A stretch of 64,000 bases of DNA, taken from IMG/VR virus record IMGVR_UViG_3300042398_000686, positions 1 through 64,000 of that record, one strand, 5' to 3'. Under the pieces are notes generated by a model that was not told the origin of the DNA, did not search any database, and saw only the letters and a program-made list of their open reading frames with translations. The translations under genes were made by a program, and so were the position numbers. Source of the stretch: a virus. This document shows positions 49,989 through 58,790 of this stretch, piece after piece (within the stretch, counting starts at the first letter, position 1; each line of letters begins with the position of its first letter).

Positions 49989-50986
49989 AACTGAGGTTTG
50001 TTGTATATTGCAATTATATCTTCTCCATCATTGGCTTCTGCTTCAAATGAATATTGAGAAGGTAAATTATTTTTTATGTATGTTGATACTATATTAAATC
50101 TTCTTCTATCTAAAGGTACTATATAAATCATAGTAAAATCAGGAGTACGTTTCATAAAATCTAAAGTAATAGCCATTACAGTAGCATTAATTTGTAACGG
50201 TTTTCCTTCTTTAGTATCTTCGTAATTAGTACCTAAAGGTCTATTTGTTGTATGATATACGCGTTCATATGTGCTTTCACCATCTGGTTTAAATGCTACA
50301 GTATAATCGTTGTTTTCTGTTTTAAATCTATATTCGTTGTATTTACCTCCAATGTATTCGAATGGTAAAGCTTTACTTAAATCACCACCTAATTCAGTAA
50401 CTAAATGTTCAAATAAACTAGGTTTTGCTTGGGCAAAATTACGCATAATAATAGCTGCTCTAGAATTTGCTTCATTTTCAACATCACTACCTGTTTTACC
50501 ATCACCTGGATTTAAACGTCCAGTAATATCTTGTTTGTAATGAACTAATTCATGTGCCAATGTTCTAAATATATCAGCCGGGTGTCTTTTAGCTATTACA
50601 ATTTGAATAGACTGTTCACCAGGCATATAACCACCCCATGATTTATTATTAATAGCTTCTTGGGAGTCATTAGAAAAATTTATTTGAGGTAAAGAATCTA
50701 ATTTAAGTTCACTCATAACATGTCTCATGAATTCTTTAACTAGATCTTTATTTAATGAAGATTTATTTTCTTCCAATTTAATTTTAGCTAATTTAGTATA
50801 ATATTTAGGATCTTCAAATAAATGATCAAGAGCAATTCTAGTAGCGGTTTTAATGTTACTAGTATGCTCTTGTTCTACTTTTATTCCTTTTTTAAGTTCA
50901 GACCTAAGTTCACTATCTTTAACACCATGCTTTTTAGCTATGTTAAGTAAACTCATATGATCCGAAATATGTCCTTGTTTTTTCAT
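49985..50986 (-). CDS. HExxH metalloprotease with DUF5661-like N-terminus (333 residues)
   Basis: The N-terminal block SLLNIAKKHGVKDSELRSEL, GIKVEQEHTSN and IALDHLFEDPKYYTKLAKIK matches DUF5661 as I recall. The central domain has the zinc site RTLAHELVHYKQDITGR (HExxH), with a third ligand probably Glu in DVENEANSRAA. The C-terminal 130 residues form a beta domain (FKTENNDYTVAFKPDGESTY). It is a probable zinc peptidase. Targets might be virion proteins or host wall-linked protein. It is the first gene of the cysteine-rich group and has its own promoter-like motif. Confidence 0.8.
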   Translation of the reverse strand: MKKQGHISDHMSLLNIAKKHGVKDSELRSELKKGIKVEQEHTSNIKTATRIALDHLFEDPKYYTKLAKIKLEENKSSLNKDLVKEFMRHVMSELKLDSLPQINFSNDSQEAINNKSWGGYMPGEQSIQIVIAKRHPADIFRTLAHELVHYKQDITGRLNPGDGKTGSDVENEANSRAAIIMRNFAQAKPSLFEHLVTELGGDLSKALPFEYIGGKYNEYRFKTENNDYTVAFKPDGESTYERVYHTTNRPLGTNYEDTKEGKPLQINATVMAITLDFMKRTPDFTMIYIVPLDRRRFNIVSTYIKNNLPSQYSFEAEANDGEDIIAIYNKPQL

Positions 50987-51008
50987 TTAATGTGTAGTAA
51001 GTGCTACA

Positions 51009-51017
51009 TATAAATAT
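51009..51017 (-). promoter_or_regulatory. ATATTTATA late-promoter-like motif before the metalloprotease
   Basis: The exact motif lies 22 bases before the start codon. Confidence 0.5.
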
Positions 51018-51025
51018 CTACGGAA

Positions 51026-51811
51026 CTATTCTATCTTACAAGTTGTTGGTAACGTTTCCGTTGCCGGTTTAGCGTCAGGGTTTTCTAAGGTATAAATGTC
51101 ATATATCTTAAGAAACATTTCAAAATTTCGTTCAATTTCGTCTATCTCTTTTAATTGCCATCCTTTACCTTGTATTTTCTTACCGCTTTTATCTTCACCA
51201 CGAGTGGCTGCTTTTAACCATAAAATACCAGTTCGCTCAATTTTTTCATCATGGGTTTCGTTCCATGCTTTAGCATAAGATGCTAATTGTAAATCCATTG
51301 ATGTATGTAATGAATTAGATGTTTTATTATCTAATAACCATAATTGTTCATTTAAACGACATACAATGTCTGTTGTACCTGCGTATTTATGTTCATCTGA
51401 AAATAAATGATATTCTGTCGCTACTAATTCTGGTTTGTGTGTGTTCCAAAAGTCAGCAAATTTTAAAATCATTTTCCAAACGTCAAGAGAATATTTAGCA
51501 TTACCCCATTCATCTAACCAATTAATTTCTTCTCCATTTAAAAAATCATCAATAGCAGTGTGTACTTGAGTACCTTCGGCTGCTGCTTTAGATGCAATAA
51601 TGTCTGAATTATGTCCTACATCTTTTAACCAAGAATGAAAAAATTGGTTTTTAGGGAAATAATTTAAAATACTGGATACAGATGGGTAATATTCTCCATT
51701 TCGTCTATAAAAACGTTGGTCTAACACGTTAATTTGTTTATTATCTGCGCTATACTCAACGATTCTTTTTATTTTAACGTCTTTTATGACGTTGGCATTT
51801 CTGTCGATCAT
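51026..51811 (-). CDS. PD-(D/E)XK nuclease (RecB/Cas4-like)
   Basis: The 261-residue protein has YPSVSSILNYFPKNQFFHSW, EGTQVHTAIDDFLNGE, TEYHLFSDEHKYAGTTDIVC and WLLDNKTSNSLHTSMDLQLA followed by SYAKAW. This is the RecB-type nuclease layout: GTxxHxxxE/D, Asp in the GTxD motif, and D-x-K in LDNKTS, then QLxxY. It probably trims or processes DNA during replication, recombination or packaging. Start overlaps the primase stop. Confidence 0.85.
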   Translation of the reverse strand: MIDRNANVIKDVKIKRIVEYSADNKQINVLDQRFYRRNGEYYPSVSSILNYFPKNQFFHSWLKDVGHNSDIIASKAAAEGTQVHTAIDDFLNGEEINWLDEWGNAKYSLDVWKMILKFADFWNTHKPELVATEYHLFSDEHKYAGTTDIVCRLNEQLWLLDNKTSNSLHTSMDLQLASYAKAWNETHDEKIERTGILWLKAATRGEDKSGKKIQGKGWQLKEIDEIERNFEMFLKIYDIYTLENPDAKPATETLPTTCKIE

Positions 51812-52767
51812 ATCAATTCTATTTTTTTATTTATAAGTGTTGAAAAATTAAGAGGCTGGGTTTGTTCAATGGTATTTAGGAAATTTTCAAATCCTATTTC
51901 ATTAGCATCTTTACCTCCTAGTTCAACTAGATATACTTCCTTACCATAAGAAAGTAGTGTTTCACAATGTTTGATGGCTTGTTTTAAAGCATCATTATCT
52001 AGAGCAATATATATTTTTTGTACTTGAGAACCAACTATTTTCTTCATTAATGTTTCAGAAATATCTTTACCAAATAATGGTATAACATTTCGTTTAATGG
52101 TTAAAGCATCAAATATACCTTCAACTAAAATCAAAGGAACATCCCAGTTAATATAATATTCCCAACCAATAATATTTCTTCCTACAGATGGATTTTTGTA
52201 TTTTTGAGATTCATCATCACGATAAGTTCGAGTGCTAAAATAATTTAAATCACCATTAGCATCATGAGAAGGTACTACAATGCGATGATCATATGGACCA
52301 CTAGGGCAAAAACCAATATTATATTTTAAAATGTCGTTTTCGGTAATTCCTCGCTTTTTTAAAAATTTAATAGCGTGTTTAGCTTCAATAGCCGTTATAG
52401 TATCTAAAGAATCAACATTATATAAAGAAATAAATTCTTTAGGTAGAGAAACCGTTTGGTTAACTTCTACCATTTTACTACCCGGTTTAATTAAATTATT
52501 TAATTCTTGAATTCGGTGAGAAGGTGCCTTTACTTTTTTAAATAATGAAATAAGTGTCTTACCTTTTTCACCACATACCCAACAATGCCAAGGATTTTCC
52601 TTTTTTTCATTGGTGTGAAGTTGAATTTCTAATTTAGGTTTAGAGTGATGGCAAAATGGACATGGGACGGCAATATTACGACGTGCCGTAGATTTACTCC
52701 TTCCTAATACCGATTCTATTACCGTTAGAACCATTTTTTCTCTTATTCCCTCTTCTTTTATTTCCAT
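51808..52767 (-). CDS. 61: DnaG-type primase (T4 gp61-like)
   Basis: The 319-residue protein has an N-terminal zinc finger, PCPFCHHSKPKLEIQ with WHCWVCGEKG. A TOPRIM catalytic core follows: VPLILVEGIFDALTIKRNVI (Glu) and KIYIALDNDALKQAI (Asp-x-Asp). A basic linker with FLKKRGITENDILKYNIGFC between them is typical of DnaG. The length fits T4 gp61 (342). It would lay primers for lagging-strand synthesis with the replicative helicase, which is not in this window. Confidence 0.88.
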   Translation of the reverse strand: MEIKEEGIREKMVLTVIESVLGRSKSTARRNIAVPCPFCHHSKPKLEIQLHTNEKKENPWHCWVCGEKGKTLISLFKKVKAPSHRIQELNNLIKPGSKMVEVNQTVSLPKEFISLYNVDSLDTITAIEAKHAIKFLKKRGITENDILKYNIGFCPSGPYDHRIVVPSHDANGDLNYFSTRTYRDDESQKYKNPSVGRNIIGWEYYINWDVPLILVEGIFDALTIKRNVIPLFGKDISETLMKKIVGSQVQKIYIALDNDALKQAIKHCETLLSYGKEVYLVELGGKDANEIGFENFLNTIEQTQPLNFSTLINKKIELI

Positions 52768-52831
52768 TTTTTTATGTTTTCAAACCCTGTAGGGCGAAGG
52801 TAATAAAGATTTCTGGGTTTTCCAAGCGGGT
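52768..52831 (-). other. 64-base gap before the primase
   Basis: It holds GGGTTT/AAACCC inverted segments that could form a weak hairpin, but no clear T-run and no ATATTTATA motif. I see no gene. Confidence 0.4.
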
Positions 52832-53263
52832 TTAAATTAAGTCTTTGCGGAAGAATTTACCTAATATATTGTCATTATATGAATTATAATTAAGTAAGCA
52901 TTCATTTATGCACTGATAATGTAATTCGTAATATGTTAATTCTTTTTTATCTTTACAAAGTTTTAGAATAATACATTCAAACATTTCAGTTCCTAATTCT
53001 TTAACATCTTGTTGTAATTCTTTAGATGAACCCCAATAAGATCTCCAGTCACTTTCCTTAATTACTTGCTTTGTAGTCGATTTTCTTCCTCGAGTCACGG
53101 GAAGTGCTGCTAATTCTTTTTTCCCCAATTTAACATTGGAAGTATGGTAGAAATATTTCTTACCAATATAGAATTTACTGTTAGTAAGATTTGTAATTTT
53201 ATATACAAATCCAAAGTAGTCTTGAGGATCAAATTCCTCCGAGTGTAACCATTTATTTTCCAT
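52832..53263 (-). CDS. GIY-YIG nuclease (putative Seg-type homing endonuclease)
   Basis: The 143-residue protein reads FGFVYKITNLTNSKFYIGKK, then WRSYWGSSKELQQDV and ECIILKLCKDKKELTYYELH. This is a compact GIY-YIG domain (GFVY...YIGKK, Arg in RSYWGSS, Glu in YYELHY) like the Seg endonucleases and related phage nucleases. There is no NUMOD tail. It lies between a tail structural gene and the primase, so it may be a free-standing homing nuclease or a replication-associated enzyme. Confidence 0.8.
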   Translation of the reverse strand: MENKWLHSEEFDPQDYFGFVYKITNLTNSKFYIGKKYFYHTSNVKLGKKELAALPVTRGRKSTTKQVIKESDWRSYWGSSKELQQDVKELGTEMFECIILKLCKDKKELTYYELHYQCINECLLNYNSYNDNILGKFFRKDLI

Positions 53264-53277
53264 AACGTTAATTTATT

Positions 53278-53628
53278 TTATTTATCGTATTTTATGACAA
53301 AAGTCATATCTGTATTTTGTGATATAGGTAATGCTTGAGATAATTTAGCAACAGCTAATAAGTCGTTTTGTTCATTATATAATCCTATAGTTGTAACATA
53401 AGGTTCAAAATATGAAGATGTTGCAAAATATTTTAATTCAGGTAAAGGTGTATTTAATGATTGTGATATAAAAGTACTTCCTGTAAATAAATTATTTTGT
53501 AATAATGTTGGGTTATATGAAGCATTAAATTCATTATCCTTAACATGACATATTACGTTTTGCTCATAGATTATCACTTCGTTTTGAAACGAAATGTTAA
53601 AACTTGGTGGCGGTGGAGAATATCCCAT
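53278..53628 (-). CDS. Small tail structural protein (116 residues)
   Basis: The final 40 residues, YVTTIGLYNEQNDLLAVAKL and the following SQALPISQ, closely match the end of the 340-residue protein (YITTVGMYNDQNELLAVAKL), so the two share a domain. The start is Pro/Phe-rich (YSPPPPSFNISFQNEVIIYE). It belongs to the tail/baseplate group although it is the last gene of it. A baseplate or adhesin-attachment role is inferred from paralogy. Confidence 0.68.
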   Translation of the reverse strand: MGYSPPPPSFNISFQNEVIIYEQNVICHVKDNEFNASYNPTLLQNNLFTGSTFISQSLNTPLPELKYFATSSYFEPYVTTIGLYNEQNDLLAVAKLSQALPISQNTDMTFVIKYDK

Positions 53629-53651
53629 ATTATTATTTTATTATAATTATA

Positions 53652-54392
53652 TTAACAAATAGTAGAATTTAAAATAAGTCCTGAAGTGCCTATTTGGATT
53701 ACACCTACTATGGGTCCAATTCCTAGATATGATAATGCAACCCATCTGTCAAATCCATTAACAGGTATTGTAAGAGCTGCATCTCCATATACATAATTTC
53801 CAGGTGCTATACCTCCCACTGAATTAACATAATAGGCAGCGTATGCAAATGCTGGATATGCATTACAAGCTAAATAAGCTTGAGTATAAGCTCCAGAAGG
53901 AGTACCTATATACAACAAACTAGATGCGGGTGGTGTAACTGATGGTGTTCTGCTAATTGATATAGAAGGAGTTGGTGTTAATGAAATAAGAGGTGTTTCA
54001 CTTGGGGTAACACTTGGGGTAACACTTGGTGTATTACTAGGTGGTGGTGTTACACTAGGTGTTACACTAATAGTTGGACTAGGAGTTACAGTTCTAGTTG
54101 GTGTTACAGTAACAGTTGGTGTTATACTAGGTGTTATACTAATCGATGGTGTAATAGATATAGATGGCGTTGGAAACGGTACTATATCTTGTGTAGCACA
54201 ACCAAATGACATATTAACTACAACAATAGACGATGAAGTAAACCCACTAGGAAGAGTAATAAAATATCCTCCATCCAATTGAGCTTGAGTTACTCCTGAA
54301 GCATATAATTGCAATCCTGAAGTTCCTGATAAGTAAATATCAAATGGTCCAGGTGAATTTCCTTCTTGATAGTATATTTGAAAATCTGGCAT
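53652..54392 (-). CDS. Short TPS-repeat adhesin (246 residues)
   Basis: The N-terminal 83 residues form a beta domain ([35 protein letters not shown]). Residues about 84-155 are TPS-type repeats ([20 protein letters not shown]). The C-terminal 90 residues form a small beta domain ([20 protein letters not shown] to [11 protein letters not shown]). It is the shortest of the five repeat proteins and lies next to the 871-residue one. A virion surface role is inferred. Confidence 0.75.
   Translation of the reverse strand: MPDFQIYYQEGNSPGPFDIYLSGTSGLQLYASGVTQAQLDGGYFITLPSGFTSSSIVVVNMSFGCATQDIVPFPTPSISITPSISITPSITPTVTVTPTRTVTPSPTISVTPSVTPPPSNTPSVTPSVTPSETPLISLTPTPSISISRTPSVTPPASSLLYIGTPSGAYTQAYLACNAYPAFAYAAYYVNSVGGIAPGNYVYGDAALTIPVNGFDRWVALSYLGIGPIVGVIQIGTSGLILNSTIC
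53930..54170 (-). repeat. Coding repeats: TPS-type stalk of the 246-residue adhesin
   Basis: About 75 codons of Pro/Ser/Thr/Ile/Val units, with more variety ([13 protein letters not shown]) than in the other proteins. Confidence 0.8.
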
Positions 54393-54415
54393 AAATTATT
54401 TTATATTAAATATTT

Positions 54416-57031
54416 TTAAAAACATGTGAACGGTAATTGTCCCTCATAGTTTATTATTGTTGATGTAAAATTTACTGAATACTCATCATATACATCAAAT
54501 CCAAAAAATGGGTCATAATATTGATATTGGTACCAAAATTCTGCTAAAGAATACATTAATGTAAATGTAACGGCACCATCATCAGTAGCATAATAATAAC
54601 CGTCACTACCTAACCATATACCATAAGCAGGACCACAAGGTGTACCAGGAGTCCAATCATTAGCATAGAATGTATATGATATACCTGATACTGATGGTGT
54701 TATACTTGGTGTAATTGATGGTGTTTTACTAATACTAATTGAAGGCGTTACACTTGGTGTTTTACTAATACTAATTGAAGGCGTTACACTTGGTGTTTTA
54801 CTAACCGATATTGATGGTGTTACACTTGGAGTAGCACTAGGTGTTCTACTTACACTAATAGATGGCGTTATACTAATCGATGGTGTTATACTTGGAGTAA
54901 CACTAGGTGTTCTACTTACACTAATACTTGGAGTAGTAGATGGTGATGGTGGAGCAGGGCATGGATTAAATGCTGTACATGCATTACAATCTTCAAACCC
55001 TAAATCACCACTCCACGTTATAGTTGCAACTGGTTCAATATTACTGTTTATAAAGAAACATTCATCTGTTGTTGATGTTACTACTGTTCCTATAAATGCC
55101 GCTGGTATTACCATTCCTTCTTTTCTAGAATCACAACAACTTATTGCTTGGCGAATAACTGATGGTGATGAAGTAGAAGGTGTTCTACTTGGTGTTACAC
55201 TAGGTGTTTTACTAACCGATATTGATGGTGTTATACTTGGTGTAACACTAATCGATATACTTGGTGTTATGCTAGGAGTAACAGATGGTGTAGCACTAAT
55301 CGAAATCGATGGTGTTATCGAAATTGAAGGCGTTACACTTGGTGTAACACTAGGTGTTTTGCTTATACTAATCGATGGTGTAATACTAATAGATGGTGTA
55401 ATACTAATCGATGGTGTACTTGATATATTAGGCGTTACACTTGGAGTATTAGAAATAGAAATACTAGGAGTAACAGATGGTGTTGCGCTAATCGATATAC
55501 TAGGTGTAATTGAAATCGATGGCGTTATACTAGGAGTAACACTTATAGAAATTGATGGTGTAACAGATGGTGTTGCACTTATACTAATACTAGGCGTAAT
55601 ACTAGGAGTAGCAGATGGTGTAACAGATGGTGTTGCACTTATCGAAATTGAAGGTGTTATACTAATAGACGGTGTTATACTCGGCGTTATACTTGGTGTA
55701 GCGCTTATCGAAATTGATGGTGTTACACTTGGAGTAGCACTTATCGAAATCGAAGGTGTAATCGATGGTGTTGTACTAGGAGTAGCACTAATCGAAATCG
55801 ATGGCGTTATCGAAATTGAAGGCGTTACACTTGGAGTTACACTTGGTGTAGCACTTATTGAAATTGATGGTGTTACACTAGGTGTTGCACTAATTGAAAT
55901 CGAAGGCGTTATTGATGGTGTTATACTAGGTGTTCTACTTGGTGTTACTGATGGTGTTCTACTAACACTTATACTTGGTGTAGGACTTACTGACGGTGTA
56001 GCCGATGGAGTTCTACTAACAGATATAGTTGGTGTTGTTGTTGGTGTAACAGTTGGAGTAACAGATATAGTTGGTGTTGGTGTTACAGATGGTGCTGGTG
56101 GTGAAATTTCTATAATACCTATTTCAAATTCACATTCTGGATCTGTTACATTTACTGTTATACTTCCTGTACCACTACGTAAAGGAGCACAATAAGAACC
56201 AGTAACTAAAAATGTATAAAAAGTTTGATATGTCCCTACTCCTAAACCAGAGAAAGACATAGATACAGTGTTACTAGAACCTGTACTAAAGAATGATATA
56301 TCCCCTCCAAATAAAGTAATAGATTGATTTACTAATGTATTACCCCTTAAATCATCATTTATTAAAGGATTAAATGAGAATGTTGCTGGGTTAGGGTAGT
56401 CACTTCGTATAATTGTGTAATTATCATCGTACGCTACTGGAGGTAATACAAATAATGTTTGAAAATCTTGACTAGTAATTACTACTGTACCTTGTTCATA
56501 AAAAATATTACCTACGTGAGCTGGTGGATTACTATTAAAGTTATCATAAACATTACCCTTACCATCATCATAAAAATTATACTGAGATGATGACATTTGG
56601 AAAGTATAAGGTAATAATCTACTTCCGTAAGCTTTAGGTGATATTTGTATTACCTTTATTTCCTCATTTGCTCCTGTTGGGAAATTAGAAATAAAAGCAG
56701 GGTCATTGTTATAGTTAAAATATGAAGCAGTAGGGTGACTACTGCTAGCTGATTCATAATATAATGATGATGCTAATGAAGATGTATTTAAACTACCTGA
56801 AAAGTCATGGTAAAATAATTGGTTAATCTGTCTATACGTTAACCTATCATAATGTCCATTAGTTATCCAATCCTCATTAGGATTAAATAGATCTGTTGAA
56901 TTTATACCATTATAATACGAAACATAAGGGTCATTAGTTGGAACCGGACAATAATTAAAGTTCCAACTTTTATTTGCTACAACAGGTACTGTTATAACAT
57001 CCGAAGATTTTAACTTTTTGAATGAACCCAT
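54416..57031 (-). CDS. Large TPS-repeat adhesin (871 residues)
   Basis: Residues 1-310 form the N-terminal region (KKLKSSDVITVPVVANKSWN, CPVPTNDPYVSYYNG), probably the part that attaches to the tail, ending in an Ig-like VPPVAYDDNYTI-type domain. Residues about 311-620 are a long stalk of SISISATPSVTPS repeats. A cysteine module beginning SCCDSRKEG follows, then more repeats, then an 89-residue end module (YANDWTPGTPC to the final CF). The last two modules match the 454-residue adhesin. It lies between the 246-residue adhesin and two tail structural proteins. Confidence 0.8.
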   Translation of the reverse strand: MGSFKKLKSSDVITVPVVANKSWNFNYCPVPTNDPYVSYYNGINSTDLFNPNEDWITNGHYDRLTYRQINQLFYHDFSGSLNTSSLASSLYYESASSSHPTASYFNYNNDPAFISNFPTGANEEIKVIQISPKAYGSRLLPYTFQMSSSQYNFYDDGKGNVYDNFNSNPPAHVGNIFYEQGTVVITSQDFQTLFVLPPVAYDDNYTIIRSDYPNPATFSFNPLINDDLRGNTLVNQSITLFGGDISFFSTGSSNTVSMSFSGLGVGTYQTFYTFLVTGSYCAPLRSGTGSITVNVTDPECEFEIGIIEISPPAPSVTPTPTISVTPTVTPTTTPTISVSRTPSATPSVSPTPSISVSRTPSVTPSRTPSITPSITPSISISATPSVTPSISISATPSVTPSVTPSISITPSISISATPSTTPSITPSISISATPSVTPSISISATPSITPSITPSISITPSISISATPSVTPSATPSITPSISISATPSVTPSISISVTPSITPSISITPSISISATPSVTPSISISNTPSVTPNISSTPSISITPSISITPSISISKTPSVTPSVTPSISITPSISISATPSVTPSITPSISISVTPSITPSISVSKTPSVTPSRTPSTSSPSVIRQAISCCDSRKEGMVIPAAFIGTVVTSTTDECFFINSNIEPVATITWSGDLGFEDCNACTAFNPCPAPPSPSTTPSISVSRTPSVTPSITPSISITPSISVSRTPSATPSVTPSISVSKTPSVTPSISISKTPSVTPSISISKTPSITPSITPSVSGISYTFYANDWTPGTPCGPAYGIWLGSDGYYYATDDGAVTFTLMYSLAEFWYQYQYYDPFFGFDVYDEYSVNFTSTIINYEGQLPFTCF
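55160..56100 (-). repeat. Coding repeats: long SISISATPSVTPS stalk
   Basis: About 310 codons of tandem units, the longest such tract in the window. A second tract lies at about 54690-54955. Unit spacing is irregular and codon choice varies, so the pattern is kept at the protein level. Confidence 0.85.
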
Positions 57032-57056
57032 TTATTAACATTTGTTATTGATTAAA

Positions 57057-58079
57057 TTAGTAATCTAATTTTACTTGAATTAATGCTTCTTTTGTAAAAT
57101 CTTTTACCAATGGTCTACTTAATTTAGCAACAGCTAATAACTCATTCTGATCATTATACATACCTACAGTAGTAATGTATGTTTGAGGATTGTTAATTAA
57201 TGTAGTATATATTAAATTACCATTAGCATCAATAATAGATGGGTTAGTAGTGTAATTAAAGTCTTGATTTTTAACTCTAGTAAAGAACAAATGAGAAGAG
57301 ACATTCTCCTCAGATTGTAAAGCAAAATAAGAACTCCCAGACATTATCTGATATATTCCTGTTTGAATATTGTTATTAGTTCCAGGTGCATTTACTGTAG
57401 GATTATAAGATATACCTCCATCTACAATAGATTTACTTAAAGCTGTAGGATTTAAAATAATAATATCACTATCTGGGTATAAGTAACCATACACAGAAGC
57501 ATTAGTAGCTGCTGTAGCTGCCGTACCTGCACTACCTGAAATTAAAGTATAATATAAAGTACCTGCTGTTGTATAATTTGTTGTACTAGATATTTGACTA
57601 TTATCTGTTAAAGAAATTTCATTAAATCCATTTTTCAATTTTAATGTCATTGAACCTGGTTGAATGTGTTCTTTATATCTATTTCTAGCAACATTTATGA
57701 TGTAAATACCATTTGGGTTGTCATTATTAAACTCAAAACTACCACTTTCAGTCCCTAATAATAATGTCCTATATTGACCATATACAACTCTAGAAGTTGT
57801 AAGTGATGAACCATCCGGTAAGACAGTTGTAACTCCGTTATTTATATAACTAGAACCACTTCCATATTTGTTACCATATTGAATAGCTAATTGAACTGAC
57901 TCCGTAGTAGAAGTTAAAGCTCCTGGATAATTGGAGTAGACATTTAAGTAAAAAGGACTTGTAATAGCACTAGAAGTGTAAAATGTAGATAATACATTTT
58001 CATCACCACTCCACATTGGTCTTACAATAGCCTCAGTACTTACTACAGAATCTTCTGGTGTGTATCTTACGAATGACAT
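57057..58079 (-). CDS. Tail/baseplate structural protein (340 residues)
   Basis: The protein begins SFVRYTPEDSVVSTEAIVRP with WSGDENVLSTFYTSS, and has TVLPDGSSLTTSRVVYGQYR and GIYIINVARNRYKEHIQPGS. It ends with the domain shared with the 116-residue protein (YITTVGMYNDQNELLAVAKL). The layout matches large structural proteins found next to baseplate genes in T4-like phages of aquatic bacteria, as I recall. Its exact position in the particle is unknown. Confidence 0.75.
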   Translation of the reverse strand: MSFVRYTPEDSVVSTEAIVRPMWSGDENVLSTFYTSSAITSPFYLNVYSNYPGALTSTTESVQLAIQYGNKYGSGSSYINNGVTTVLPDGSSLTTSRVVYGQYRTLLLGTESGSFEFNNDNPNGIYIINVARNRYKEHIQPGSMTLKLKNGFNEISLTDNSQISSTTNYTTAGTLYYTLISGSAGTAATAATNASVYGYLYPDSDIIILNPTALSKSIVDGGISYNPTVNAPGTNNNIQTGIYQIMSGSSYFALQSEENVSSHLFFTRVKNQDFNYTTNPSIIDANGNLIYTTLINNPQTYITTVGMYNDQNELLAVAKLSRPLVKDFTKEALIQVKLDY

Positions 58080-58085
58080 ATATTA

Positions 58086-58748
58086 TTATGAGTTTGATTT
58101 AGTTATTGTTAATGGTATTGTTATTCTAGCTCCACTATCTCTACCTAATACTGTAATTGTAGTTGTGATTTGATTTAAACCAGAACCAAATAATGTATTA
58201 ATAGTAGTACCAGTTAATGTAAACGAAGTACCTATAATAGTTTGACTTAATTGTGAACCTACTGTTGATGTAATACCTGTTGGTGTAGTTTCAGAACCAG
58301 CAACACCCGTTGCTGAGAATGTAGATAAGAATCTAACATCCGCAATTGTAACAGCGTACCCGTTAGCTTCAAATGTACTAGTAGCACCTAAGTAATTCAA
58401 TGTTTGAGGAGTAATTGTTAAAGTAGCTCCTTGTTTCAATGATATACTGTTATAACCAACATTAATAACAGGTAATTTAGATGTACCTCTAGGTAAAGTT
58501 GCTAATTTGTAAATCATTATCTGCGTATCATCAGGAAATGCTTCCATTACAGGCATAGCTTCAATAGCTTGTCCATAAAAAGCTGATCCTGAAGGGTGTT
58601 GTGGATTGTATAATGTATAATCTACTTCGTCGTCTGCCAAAGAGAATTGAGTGATTCTAAATGAACCATCATTTCTAGCTAATAATTCTCTTCCTTTAGC
58701 TGTTAAAATAGCATCTACGGTTACTGTATTATTGTTTAATATAGCCAT
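58086..58748 (-). CDS. Tail/baseplate structural protein (220 residues)
   Basis: The start AILNNNTVTVDAILTAKGRE followed by LLARNDGSFRITQFSLADDE and VDYTLYNPQH is a pattern I recall from structural proteins of T4-like cyanophages and relatives. The rest is beta-rich and Thr/Ile-rich, with an Ig-like end (TTTITVLGRDSGARITIPLT). It is a likely baseplate or tail component. It has its own promoter-like motif. Confidence 0.78.
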   Translation of the reverse strand: MAILNNNTVTVDAILTAKGRELLARNDGSFRITQFSLADDEVDYTLYNPQHPSGSAFYGQAIEAMPVMEAFPDDTQIMIYKLATLPRGTSKLPVINVGYNSISLKQGATLTITPQTLNYLGATSTFEANGYAVTIADVRFLSTFSATGVAGSETTPTGITSTVGSQLSQTIIGTSFTLTGTTINTLFGSGLNQITTTITVLGRDSGARITIPLTITKSNS

Positions 58749-58764
58749 TATTAATTAATTTGTT

Positions 58765-58773
58765 TATAAATAT
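58765..58773 (-). promoter_or_regulatory. ATATTTATA late-promoter-like motif
   Basis: The exact motif lies 16 bases before the start of the 220-residue structural protein, after the 1615-residue gene. Confidence 0.5.
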
Positions 58774-58790
58774 TATATATTTTAATTTTT

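Noticed and set aside
55160-56100. CRISPR-like repeat array
   Set aside because: The repeats are irregular, have no constant repeat and spacer lengths, and are in frame within a protein.
55269-56195. Long plus-strand open frame with [14 protein letters not shown]-type repeats
   Set aside because: It lies exactly opposite the Pro/Ser/Thr repeats of the 871-residue adhesin. The complement of such repeats is open by composition, and there is no leader or neighbouring plus-strand gene.
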